From NCBI GenBank assembly GCA_018401175.1, contig JAGYLK010000036.1, positions 1 to 6,506 on the forward strand: a stretch of 6,506 nt of DNA. The letters are read 5' to 3'. The stretch is from Candidatus Altimarinota bacterium (GTDB lineage Bacteria; Patescibacteriota; Gracilibacteria; UBA4473). The notes beneath the pieces are model-generated. The model saw only the letters and a program-made list of their open reading frames with translations, did no database searches and had not been told where the DNA came from. Positions 1 to 6,185 of the stretch are shown here, piece by piece; within the stretch, counting starts at the first letter, position 1; each line of letters opens with the position of its first letter. Made by a program: the position numbers and the translations under genes.

Positions 1-168
1 AAATGTATATCGGGGATTCATTTCTATCGTTTTCAAGTTCTCTAAATTCCCAGCATAGGTGAGGAGATCGAGGTTTACAATCTCCCATTCAGTATGTTCG
101 AGGGCGTGGTGGATGAAGTTTGACCCAATGAATCCAGCTCCGCCTGTAACGAGGATTTTTCGTTTCAT
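1..168 (-). CDS. rfbB: dTDP-glucose 4,6-dehydratase, N-terminal fragment (runs off left edge)
   Basis: This is the first 56 codons of an extended short-chain dehydratase; the rest lies outside the window. The family (RmlB/RfbB) converts dTDP-glucose to dTDP-4-keto-6-deoxyglucose in the cytosol, the committed step to dTDP-rhamnose and related surface sugars. Seen in the sequence: a beta strand followed by the NAD-binding glycine motif TGGAGFIGSN (residues 8-17), then the acidic residue ending the second strand in NLDLLTYAGN (residues 32-41; Asp34 should bind the NAD ribose). The LTYAGN-xx-NL stretch and the following NPRYTF are characteristic of RmlB rather than of UDP-galactose 4-epimerase. 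The start is the ATG just before the glycine-motif strand, where family members begin; no Shine-Dalgarno motif precedes it (ACACTCCAAACG). Full-length members have about 320-360 residues, so roughly one sixth is visible. The catalytic Tyr-x-x-x-Lys lies outside, so activity cannot be judged. Confidence 0.93.
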   Translation of the reverse strand, partial: MKRKILVTGGAGFIGSNFIHHALEHTEWEIVNLDLLTYAGNLENLKTIEMNPRYTF

Positions 169-191
169 CGTTTGGAGTGTAGCAATTTTTG

Positions 192-231
192 GGAAGTTAA
201 AAAGTCTAAAAGTCCAAAAGTTTAAGAGCTT
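192..231. repeat. degenerate 8-bp tandem repeat, about five units
   Basis: Between the divergent rfbB and tRNA-Thr genes lie five consecutive 8-mers: ggaagtta, aaaagtct, aaaagtcc, aaaagttt and aagagctt (first unit at 192, last ending at 231). The three central units share the core AAAAGT; the outer two are more diverged. The array sits upstream of the tRNA promoter and within 25-65 bases of the rfbB start, so it could affect either. It has no spacer-repeat structure and is not CRISPR. It may be a simple slippage product; no function is claimed. Confidence 0.6.
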
Positions 232-244
232 CTTTTTCAAGGGC

Positions 245-272
245 TTGCCAATAAAAAATTTCTCGCTACAAT
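245..272 (+). promoter_or_regulatory. sigma70-type promoter for tRNA-Thr
   Basis: A -35 box TTGCCA (245-250, 5 of 6 consensus bases) and a -10 box TACAAT (267-272, 5 of 6) are separated by 16 bases. Predicted initiation is near 279-281, a few bases before the mature 5' end of the tRNA at 285, which implies a very short 5' leader. This is the best promoter match in the window and it points only to the tRNA. Confidence 0.75.
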
Positions 273-284
273 CCTTCTCGTTGA

Positions 285-359
285 GCCGCCATAGCTCAGC
301 GGTAGAGCACATCCATGGTAAGGATGGGGTCTTGGGTTCAATTCCCAATGGCGGCTCCA
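285..359 (+). tRNA. tRNA-Thr (anticodon GGT), CCA encoded
   Basis: The cloverleaf can be folded completely by eye. The acceptor stem is GCCGCCA (285-291) with TGGCGGC (349-355), seven Watson-Crick pairs. The D arm is GCTC/GAGC (294-297, 305-308), the anticodon stem CATCC/GGATG (310-314, 322-326) with loop ATGGTAA, a 5-base variable loop, and the T arm TTGGG/CCCAA (332-336, 344-348) with loop TTCAATT. The anticodon is GGT at 317-319, reading Thr codons ACC and ACU. The first acceptor pairs G1-C72 and C2-G71 agree with known threonine identity in E. coli. The discriminator base is U (356), where bacterial tRNA-Thr usually has A. The 3' CCA (357-359) is encoded. The gene stands alone, with its own promoter and following terminator hairpins. 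Confidence 0.96.
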
Positions 360-378
360 GTTTTCGCTCGCTGATCTT

Positions 379-400
379 TGACGGGCATAGCCGTTATTTT
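379..400 (+). terminator. weak hairpin with T-rich tail downstream of tRNA-Thr
   Basis: TGACGG (379-384) pairs with CCGTTA (391-396) around the loop GCATAG, with one G-T pair, and is followed by TTTTAT. It begins 20 bases after the tRNA CCA end. The stem is short, so it may be only a partial terminator or a 3'-trailer processing structure, with the stronger hairpin at 416-433 as backup. Confidence 0.35.
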
Positions 401-409
401 ATGTATTTT

Positions 410-440
410 AAAAAAGCCCTGCTTTCGCAGGGCCTTTTCT
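410..440. terminator. strong intrinsic terminator, probably bidirectional
   Basis: A perfect 7-bp GC-rich stem, GCCCTGC (416-422) with GCAGGGC (427-433), closes a 4-base loop. On the minus strand the loop reads GAAA (a GNRA tetraloop) and the stem is followed by six U residues (410-415), a textbook terminator for the Cys-rich gene that ends at 446. On the plus strand the stem is followed by CTTTTCTT, adequate for stopping tRNA-Thr transcription. The converging genes therefore appear to share one hairpin. Confidence 0.85.
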
Positions 441-445
441 TATTT

Positions 446-571
446 CTACCATTCGAAGTCTCGTTCTTCTTCAGGATTTGATGTGTCGAGATCGCATTCA
501 CATTCACAGTAAGGCTTTCGACATTCTTTGCATTTTTTGCAATCACAGCCGCAATCACAAGTACTATACAT
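446..571 (-). CDS. 41-residue cysteine-rich protein, possible metal-binding miniprotein
   Basis: I do not recognise a named family. The frame encodes 41 residues, nine of them cysteines, all in residues 5-26: four in strict alternation (C5, C7, C9, C11), then C14 and C17, then C22, C24 and C26. The CxC and CxxC spacing, with interleaved Asp, Lys and Glu and no signal peptide or membrane segment, resembles small zinc- or copper-binding proteins of metallothionein type; that is analogy, not homology. The tail (residues 27-41) is acidic and ends in Trp before TAG. Support for a real gene: the dense non-random cysteine pattern, an ATG start, a strong terminator 13 bases past the stop, and a candidate promoter just upstream. 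No Shine-Dalgarno site is visible. Alternatives are a disulfide-rich peptide or a small redox/iron-sulfur protein. The permease gene ends 146 bases upstream, so it is probably a separate transcript. Confidence 0.7.
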   Translation of the reverse strand: MYSTCDCGCDCKKCKECRKPYCECECDLDTSNPEEERDFEW

Positions 572-580
572 TTGTTTGAA

Positions 581-609
581 ATTAGCAAAAAGGGAAAAAA
601 TTTTCACAA
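581..609 (-). promoter_or_regulatory. candidate promoter for the Cys-rich gene
   Basis: Read on the minus strand, TTGTGA (604-609, 4 of 6 to the -35 consensus) and GCTAAT (581-586, 4 of 6 to the -10 consensus) are 17 bases apart. Initiation would fall around 573-576, only a few bases before the ATG at 571, giving an almost leaderless mRNA. Just upstream, CAC/GTG flanked by A/T pairs and a T6 run (about 595-618) forms a very weak hairpin that could trim read-through from the permease gene. Background AT-richness makes chance matches likely. Confidence 0.35.
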
Positions 610-717
610 AGAGTGTAAAAATTTAAAACGATGCCAAAATACTATTTATAGAGGATGAAGAGTTAACAAATAAGACGCCCGGATTATCTCTTGTTGGAAA
701 TGAAAATCAAGATTTTT

Positions 718-3700
718 TTAGCACGTCATCCAGCACATAAATCGTCTCCAATTTTGCCGAGTCCAATCTCCAACAATTTGCCCAGCTCCAAGAAAACAAG
801 GAACCAAAAGGAGCGTCAAAATCGTAGAAAGAGACATTCCGTAGATGATCGCAAATCCGAGCCCCGCCCACATTTCATCTGAAAGAGAAAGGGGCAAGAG
901 TCCCACCACGGTGGTGATAGAGGTAAGAAAAATTGGTTGCAAGCGACTTTTCCCAGCCTCTATGTAGGCTTCGCGCCAGGGCAATTCGTGATGTCTCATA
1001 TTTTTATTGATATGATCAATGAGTACAATGGCATCGTTTACAATAATTCCCGCCAGAGAAACAATTCCAATCATCGTAGGAAATGAAACAGTGAGACCAT
1101 GAAGCCAAAATCCCACAAATACTCCCGTGAGAGAGAGAGGAACGAGGAGAAGTGTTGTGAAGGATTGCCAATAAGAATTAAATTGGGTCACAAGAATGAC
1201 GAGAACAAGGAGAACGGCTACTGCCATTGCAACACTCATTTCTCCCATGAGGCGATCTCCTTCTTCGCTATCTCCCCCCATTTCTACGATTTCCCCAGGG
1301 AAACGGTTTAATTTTTTTATTGCCTGGTCAATATCTTTTTGAATAACAGAGACTGGAATTCCATCCTTCATATCGGCCAACACAGTGAGGGTCCTGAGTC
1401 CATTTAGATGTCGCAAAAGCGATACTTCGGAAGTTAGTTTGGATGTTGCAATCTGGGAAAAGGTTACAAATCCCCCAGCAGGAGTTTTGATAGAGATTTG
1501 ATTGAGAACGTCTAATGATTTTGGGTTGTCCCATGATCTATCTCCTGCCCAATTTATTCGGGCAACAACATCAATTTCTTCATCTCCTTCGGTTATTTTT
1601 ACAGCAGTCGTTCCGTTTACTCCCGTCCGGAGTGTTTCCATTACCGTTGCCGGGCTAAGTCCAAATCGAGCGAGTACGTCTCGATCAAAGGTCCAGGTAA
1701 CCTGAAAGGTTCGATCGGCACTGTTATCTTGAACATTTATTGGACCTTCTATGGCTTTGATTTCCATCTGGAGTTGACGAGAGAGCTCTTCGAGATGCTC
1801 ATAGTCTGGTCCGATAAGGCGAACAGAAAGGGCTGCATCTCCCGTTGGGGGACCCGCCTTTAGTTCAGAGAAAGTTGCCTTTACGTGTTTTGGAATTACT
1901 GGAGAAACGGCATCTCGCACCAAGGGGAGAATATCATATGATTTTATTGCTCGATCATTTACGTCGGTTAAATATATCCCAAGCCCAAGAACATTACTTT
2001 CTGAGAGACTTGCATTTCCACGATGGTTCCATCCTTGAGATTTCCCAGCAGTAAACACAAAACTCTTGATCCACATTTCTCCGTCAGCTTGCGCTCCAAG
2101 AAAAGGACGTAATTTTTGGGAAATGGGCTCAATAAGGGCTTTGGTTTCCGCGATATCTGTTCCTGTGGGAAATTCAAAATCAGCCGTAAAAAATGGCATA
2201 TCCGAAGACGGGAATACTTCTACGGGAACTTGCTTGGATATCACAAGCCCCAGAGACAAGAATAGGGCAACAAACGAAGTGCCTAATATTCCCCAAATAT
2301 ATCGTTTTTTTGCCAATATCTTTTTCATATTTCGTACATACCAGTTTTGGACAAGCTTGAGTCCCTTTCTTTCGGTATGTTTTTTGGGCGGAAAAGCCTT
2401 CAAAAATTGAACTCCCACAGAAGGCAAGAGCCAGAGAGCAATAAATAATGCAGAAATCAAAATGGCGTTTACGGTATTTGGAATTACGGCAATATAATCT
2501 CCCATTACGCCACTAATCAAGAAAATCATTGGTAAAAAGGCACATACGGTAGTGGCTGTTCCGGCGATAAGCGGCCAACGAAATGTTTGAAGTGTATACT
2601 CTGCCGCCTCCTCCGGAGACATTTTCTTTTCATTGATAGCATCAGACATCCCCTCGACAATCACGATGGCATTATCGACCAAAAGTCCCAATCCCAAGAC
2701 GAGAGCAAAGAGAGAAATCCCATTAAAGGTGCCCCCTGTTGTTTGCATTACTATTACTGCCGAAAGCATTGACAGGGGAATTACTATTGATGCGAGGAGA
2801 GACTCTCTCCATCCAACAAAGAGAAACATAACAAGCATAATTAAAACGACGGTTTGTCCTCCGCTCACGAGGAGGGTATTGAGACTGTCTCGAATTTCGT
2901 TTGCACGATTATATGTTACGGCTGTGTTCAAAGAACGAGGAATTACTTCTTGTGCCTTGAGCTCCTCTATTCGATTGAGGATGTTTTCTACCATGACCAA
3001 AACATTTCCCGATTCTGCCGATTTGGTAACTTCAATTTTTACCGAAGGCGCAATACCTGTTTCGTTTTGGAAATAGGTTTCAATTTCAAATGCTTCAAAT
3101 TCTCGGCGAACTTCTCCCACATCTCCGACCGTCAAAGAAGATCCATTTTTAACCGTTATCGGGACGGCAGCAATATCTTGTGCGTCTTCGTATTCTGCAC
3201 GAGCGGCAATCTCCACGGTTTGACCATCAATCTCCATTATTCCCAGTGGCATGTCCTTGTGCCCAGCGCGAACAGCTTGTAGTACTTCTGCAACGCTTAT
3301 TCCAAGAGCATCAAGTGCGTTTGGAGAAAGAGAAATATGTACTTCATCCTTGGGGATGCCCTCAAGCGTTACGTCTTTTACGTTCTGCATTCCCGAGAAC
3401 TCGTCTTCCAAAATTTCCGCAAATCGCTTCAGTTCTGACCATGAAAAATCGCCAGAAATAGCTATATTCAACACAGCGACATCCGAAAGAGAAACTTCAG
3501 ATACCGATGGATCATCGGGGAGAGTCCCCGGGAGTTTGGATTTTGCATCACTTATTTTGTCTCGCAATTTTTGGATATTCACTTGTTTATCGCTCTCTAC
3601 ATCAAATTCAACACTAATTACAGAAATTCCAGAAAAAGACGAAGAGGCATATTCTTTTACATTATCAAGACTTTTTATTTCCGTCTCGAGTTTATTTGTT

Positions 3701-3903
3701 ACCAGCTTCTCGACATCAACAGCCGAAGCTCCTGGCCAAACAGTGGTTATCGTCGCCATGGGGATATCTACTGTGGGCTCGGTTTCGCGCGCGATCGTAT
3801 TATAGGAATAGAGTCCCGCTGTGAGGACAAAGAGAATGGCCAATAATGTTACCCGAAATCGGGTAATAAAAAAGGTCCAGAATTCAGAAAGATGTTCTTT
3901 CAT
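718..3903 (-). CDS. RND-family efflux transporter permease (AcrB/HAE type)
   Basis: A 1061-residue inner-membrane pump of the RND superfamily, the usual length for AcrB-like permeases, which work as trimers driven by proton influx. The two-fold architecture is visible: TM1 (about 17-34), periplasmic porter loop 1 (about 36-340, with TTVWPGAS at 53-60), TM2-TM6 (about 344-500), TM7 (about 535-556), loop 2 (about 560-885, containing the family's GPPTG at 684-688), then TM8-TM12 (about 888-1040). TM4 carries VDNAIV with Asp410 matching AcrB Asp407, but Asn411 replaces Asp408. TM10 has Asn956 where AcrB has Lys940; Arg987 and Thr994 match AcrB Arg971 and Thr978. The ATG overlaps the adaptor stop as ATGA, so translation is probably coupled. 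The tail after TM12 is short, Trp- and Arg-rich, with two cysteines. Substrate unknown: lipids, drugs or peptides are possible; the CzcA-type metal signature is not seen. Confidence 0.95.
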   Translation of the reverse strand: MKEHLSEFWTFFITRFRVTLLAILFVLTAGLYSYNTIARETEPTVDIPMATITTVWPGASAVDVEKLVTNKLETEIKSLDNVKEYASSSFSGISVISVEFDVESDKQVNIQKLRDKISDAKSKLPGTLPDDPSVSEVSLSDVAVLNIAISGDFSWSELKRFAEILEDEFSGMQNVKDVTLEGIPKDEVHISLSPNALDALGISVAEVLQAVRAGHKDMPLGIMEIDGQTVEIAARAEYEDAQDIAAVPITVKNGSSLTVGDVGEVRREFEAFEIETYFQNETGIAPSVKIEVTKSAESGNVLVMVENILNRIEELKAQEVIPRSLNTAVTYNRANEIRDSLNTLLVSGGQTVVLIMLVMFLFVGWRESLLASIVIPLSMLSAVIVMQTTGGTFNGISLFALVLGLGLLVDNAIVIVEGMSDAINEKKMSPEEAAEYTLQTFRWPLIAGTATTVCAFLPMIFLISGVMGDYIAVIPNTVNAILISALFIALWLLPSVGVQFLKAFPPKKHTERKGLKLVQNWYVRNMKKILAKKRYIWGILGTSFVALFLSLGLVISKQVPVEVFPSSDMPFFTADFEFPTGTDIAETKALIEPISQKLRPFLGAQADGEMWIKSFVFTAGKSQGWNHRGNASLSESNVLGLGIYLTDVNDRAIKSYDILPLVRDAVSPVIPKHVKATFSELKAGPPTGDAALSVRLIGPDYEHLEELSRQLQMEIKAIEGPINVQDNSADRTFQVTWTFDRDVLARFGLSPATVMETLRTGVNGTTAVKITEGDEEIDVVARINWAGDRSWDNPKSLDVLNQISIKTPAGGFVTFSQIATSKLTSEVSLLRHLNGLRTLTVLADMKDGIPVSVIQKDIDQAIKKLNRFPGEIVEMGGDSEEGDRLMGEMSVAMAVAVLLVLVILVTQFNSYWQSFTTLLLVPLSLTGVFVGFWLHGLTVSFPTMIGIVSLAGIIVNDAIVLIDHINKNMRHHELPWREAYIEAGKSRLQPIFLTSITTVVGLLPLSLSDEMWAGLGFAIIYGMSLSTILTLLLVPCFLGAGQIVGDWTRQNWRRFMCWMTC

Positions 3904-5549
3904 TCGTTACGAATTGCTAGTTTTTCTCCGGCATGTGCTCTCGTTCGATAGCGTACTACGCGAGTTCCGACTTCTAGTCCATCTTCAATCTCCACGGCAT
4001 TTGAAATAATGTTTCCAATCATTACCGTTTGTCGTTCTCCGATTCCATTTTTTACAATCAATACTTCTGCTCCTCCGGGTTCAAATGAAATAGCGGAGAT
4101 GGGCAATAAATTTGAAATGGTTCCCTCGATCGGAAGCAATATTTTGACAAAAGATCCCACAAGAAGTCCTTCGGGGACTTCAGAAAGAGGAAATTCTACT
4201 TGAAGTTTTTGAGTAACCGGATCGATTTTTCCACTCATTTTAAATACCGGAAGTGGAAGAATATCGCCATTTTCACTTTTGGCAGAAATAGTTTCCGGAT
4301 TTGTTTGAAGTCGAGAAAGTTCATCGTATGTTATGGTGGCGTTTATTTTGGGGCTAATGTCTGCCCCAACCATTGAAAATAAAGTTGATCCAACACTTAC
4401 TTGATCGTATTCCAAAATTGTCGCATTGGTGATCGTTCCGTCAAAAGGAGCCCGCACAATAAGATCCTCTTGTGAACTTCTCGCGAGTCGTACCTGCGTT
4501 TCTAGCTGAGTTATTTGTGACTGAGCCTGAGCTTTTGCTACAGCAAGGGCAGATTCTGCTTGTTGCACGGCATTATTTACTCCAGAAAGAGAAAGGCGAT
4601 TCCGTCCCTGTTCTGATTTTGCCGATTCAATTTGGCTCTCGAGAGAGAGAAGAGAACTATCGATGCTTGCCACAAAATTCGTTGCCTCCTTTTCATATCC
4701 CGCCTTACTGACAGAGGGGAAAGAGGAGGTTACGGGAGTATTTTGTACGAGGGCATTAAAGGATCGCGTAAGATCCTGTGTTTCACGAAGAAGGTGGAGT
4801 CGTTCGCCGGCAAGACGAAGAACGTCTTCATCAGATATATTTTTGGGAATGTACTGAGCGTCGAGAATTTCTCTTTCTCGTAAAAGTGATTCGAGATCGT
4901 TTTTGAGTTTCTGACGAAGAATCGTATTATTTTGCCCAATTTGTTGCGCTTCGTAATTGGCATTTGCTTTTGCAGAAGAAGAAACCATGAGTCTGGTGTC
5001 TGCCCAATCAATAATATTTCGAAACACACTTTCTGCATTTTTGGCCTGCGTTTTGAGCAAGTCAAAGGTACGAGAATAGTTTTGCGCTTCGCTGGATTCA
5101 GTGTGTTCTTGATTATTTTTTGCGTTTTTCAGAGCCGTTTCAGCAGATTGAACAGAAGCGGCTGATTGTATTCGAGCAACGGCAAGTTGTTGCAAGAGAT
5201 TTTCATAGGAGATTTGCGTCGCATCATTTCTTTTTTGAAATGTTGCCAAAACTTGTCCTTTGGTAACGGAATCACCAATTGAAATATATATTTTCTCAAT
5301 AATTCCTGGAAGTTCTGCACGAATATCTATATCAGATCCCGAAGAAATAGTTCCGGTAATTTCCCTTTTGGCATCAGGAGTCCACTCACCGAAGGATACA
5401 ACAGAAATTTCCTTGGTTGTCTCTTCAGAAAGAGTTTCCTGTTCTGTCTGGGAGTTCCGCATTACCCGATTTGCAATCAGTAATACAATGAGAATGAGGA
5501 CAATAATCCCCACTTTTCTCGGATTCAATCGTTCTATAAGTGATTTCAT
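3900..5549 (-). CDS. RND efflux adaptor (HlyD/AcrA-type membrane fusion protein) with enlarged helical hairpin
   Basis: This 549-residue envelope protein should link the RND permease to an outer channel or to the cell exterior. Order of parts: a basic N-terminus and one membrane anchor (about 12-27) without a lipobox cysteine; an acidic linker; the first lipoyl half (about 72-104, with AELPGIIEKIYISIGDSVTKG); a long helical region (about 108-360); the second lipoyl half (about 362-394, RAPFDGTI); a beta-barrel (about 400-475); and a membrane-proximal domain to the end. The helical region of about 250 residues is far longer than the AcrA hairpin. Its outer arms are Ala/Gln-rich and coil-like; its centre (about 160-310) has extra helices with a Pro/Ser break near 271-280, suggesting an inserted bundle. 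AcrA-like adaptors have about 400 residues. It is the first gene of the pump operon. No Shine-Dalgarno site precedes the ATG; a promoter lies just upstream. Confidence 0.93.
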   Translation of the reverse strand: MKSLIERLNPRKVGIIVLILIVLLIANRVMRNSQTEQETLSEETTKEISVVSFGEWTPDAKREITGTISSGSDIDIRAELPGIIEKIYISIGDSVTKGQVLATFQKRNDATQISYENLLQQLAVARIQSAASVQSAETALKNAKNNQEHTESSEAQNYSRTFDLLKTQAKNAESVFRNIIDWADTRLMVSSSAKANANYEAQQIGQNNTILRQKLKNDLESLLREREILDAQYIPKNISDEDVLRLAGERLHLLRETQDLTRSFNALVQNTPVTSSFPSVSKAGYEKEATNFVASIDSSLLSLESQIESAKSEQGRNRLSLSGVNNAVQQAESALAVAKAQAQSQITQLETQVRLARSSQEDLIVRAPFDGTITNATILEYDQVSVGSTLFSMVGADISPKINATITYDELSRLQTNPETISAKSENGDILPLPVFKMSGKIDPVTQKLQVEFPLSEVPEGLLVGSFVKILLPIEGTISNLLPISAISFEPGGAEVLIVKNGIGERQTVMIGNIISNAVEIEDGLEVGTRVVRYRTRAHAGEKLAIRNE

Positions 5550-5552
5550 ATT

Positions 5553-5584
5553 TGATAATTTTTTGAATTCTGTTCATTTTATCA
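5553..5584. promoter_or_regulatory. 6-bp inverted repeat over the pump promoter (possible operator)
   Basis: TGATAA (5553-5558) and TTATCA (5579-5584) form an exact inverted repeat with a 20-base spacer containing GAATTC. It spans the region between the candidate -10 boxes and the adaptor start, where a repressor of an efflux operon would act. Six-base AT-rich matches arise easily by chance, and no regulator gene is present in the window. Confidence 0.15.
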
Positions 5585-5604
5585 TTTTTGTCAAAAAAAA
5601 ACAA
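5567..5604 (-). promoter_or_regulatory. promoter region of the adaptor-permease operon
   Basis: Two overlapping candidates are read on the minus strand. The first has a perfect -35 box TTGACA (5589-5594), a 16-base spacer and -10 CAGAAT (5567-5572, 4 of 6), putting initiation near 5560 and leaving a leader of about 10 bases. The second has -35 TTGTTT (5599-5604), a 17-base spacer and -10 TAAAAT (5576-5581, 5 of 6), putting initiation near 5569. Both sit directly before the adaptor ATG at 5549, and the gap to the rhomboid stop leaves room for an independent transcription start. Confidence 0.55.
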
Positions 5605-5645
5605 GGGAGACGCCCAGCAGAAGGTATTTTTATACAAATGCGTCC
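5593..5645 (-). terminator. candidate terminator after the hisS-rhomboid genes
   Basis: Read on the minus strand, GGACGC (5640-5645) can pair with GCGTCT (5608-5613, one G-T pair) around a 26-base loop that itself holds a small GTAT/ATAC hairpin. A short GGG/CCC stem (5605-5607, 5613-5615) is an alternative fold. Six bases later comes a run of nine U residues (5593-5601). The U tract is convincing, but the stem is long-looped and not adjacent to it, so this may be a poor terminator. It overlaps the -35 boxes of the pump promoter. Confidence 0.3.
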
Positions 5646-5651
5646 TGCAAT

Positions 5652-6185
5652 CTATTGTCGACGGGAAAAGAGGTGCGTCACGCTCACCGCAAACAGTCCA
5701 AGAATCGCTCCAAGAGCGTGTCCGAGGAAGGATATTTGTGGCACAAGAAGCGGAAGCGCAAGATTGATTCCTACCAAAACAAGCAAATCTCGCCCAAACA
5801 TTCGTAACGGATTTCCCGATTCGAGCCACCAGAGTTTGAGCGCAAGATAGGCAAAAAGTCCCATCAAAATTCCGGAAAATCCGAGCGTTGGTGCGGTTAT
5901 TATTTGTGGCAATAAGGCTGATTGCGCCAGCACAAGGAAGAGTAGGAGCAAAAGGTATTGTTTTGTTTTCAGGGTTCTTTCAAGCAAGGGAGAGACGATA
6001 AAAATTCCAATTCCATTTGATGCCAAATGCATGAGTGATTTGTGTGAAAATTGGGAAAGAACGGTTCCTATATCGTAGATTCCAGGCAGAGCAATTGTGT
6101 ACGACAAGGCGCCAAATTGATTTGCGATAAAAAGAATCACATTTATAGCTAAAAGAATCTTGGTTATGGGTGGGAGATCGCGCAT
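5652..6185 (-). CDS. rhomboid-family intramembrane serine protease (minimal six-helix form)
   Basis: A 177-residue integral membrane protein with about six hydrophobic segments (roughly 6-22, 52-68, 77-96, 101-119, 131-149, 152-172) and almost nothing else. Rhomboids cleave transmembrane segments of substrate proteins inside the membrane with a Ser-His dyad. Visible family residues: the nucleophile in GFSG (Ser104, matching E. coli GlpG Ser201) in TM4; the general base His156 in GHALGAILG (GlpG His254) in TM6; and the oxyanion/structural set His48, His53 and Asn57 in HKSLMHLASN, matching GlpG His145, His150 and Asn154. The full set predicts an active enzyme. It lacks the cytosolic N-terminal domain of GlpG. 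The ATG follows the hisS stop with no gap (TAAATG) and has no Shine-Dalgarno site, so translational reinitiation or coupling is likely. The substrate is unknown; nothing nearby identifies one. Confidence 0.93.
   Translation of the reverse strand: MRDLPPITKILLAINVILFIANQFGALSYTIALPGIYDIGTVLSQFSHKSLMHLASNGIGIFIVSPLLERTLKTKQYLLLLLFLVLAQSALLPQIITAPTLGFSGILMGLFAYLALKLWWLESGNPLRMFGRDLLVLVGINLALPLLVPQISFLGHALGAILGLFAVSVTHLFSRRQ

Noticed and set aside
192..231. CRISPR array
   Set aside because: Units are 8 bp, contiguous and degenerate, without unique spacers, and no cas genes are present.
59..481. Plus-strand 140-codon open frame
   Set aside because: It covers the antisense of rfbB, the tandem repeat, the tRNA and the terminator, so it cannot be a plausible gene.
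394..588. Minus-strand 64-codon frame overlapping the Cys-rich gene in another frame
   Set aside because: It runs through the strong terminator hairpin and has no recognisable domain. The 41-codon frame explains the same DNA far better, with its cysteine pattern and a stop just before the hairpin.
698..720. Terminator immediately after the permease stop
   Set aside because: AAAATC/GATTTT flanks only a two-base loop and is pure AT-rich sequence; it cannot form a stable hairpin.
3251..3805. Plus-strand 184-codon open frame inside the permease gene
   Set aside because: Antisense shadow of the permease; low-complexity Ser/Thr-rich translation with no domain, and the opposite strand encodes a clear RND protein.
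3900..3902. UGA read as glycine (Gracilibacteria-type code) at the adaptor end
   Set aside because: Read-through would add only about 16 unremarkable codons, and the long pump genes use GGN for glycine with no in-frame TGA, so a normal stop is simplest.
5260..5850. Plus-strand 196-codon open frame
   Set aside because: It spans the antisense of the adaptor start, the promoter gap and the rhomboid end; no protein-like features.
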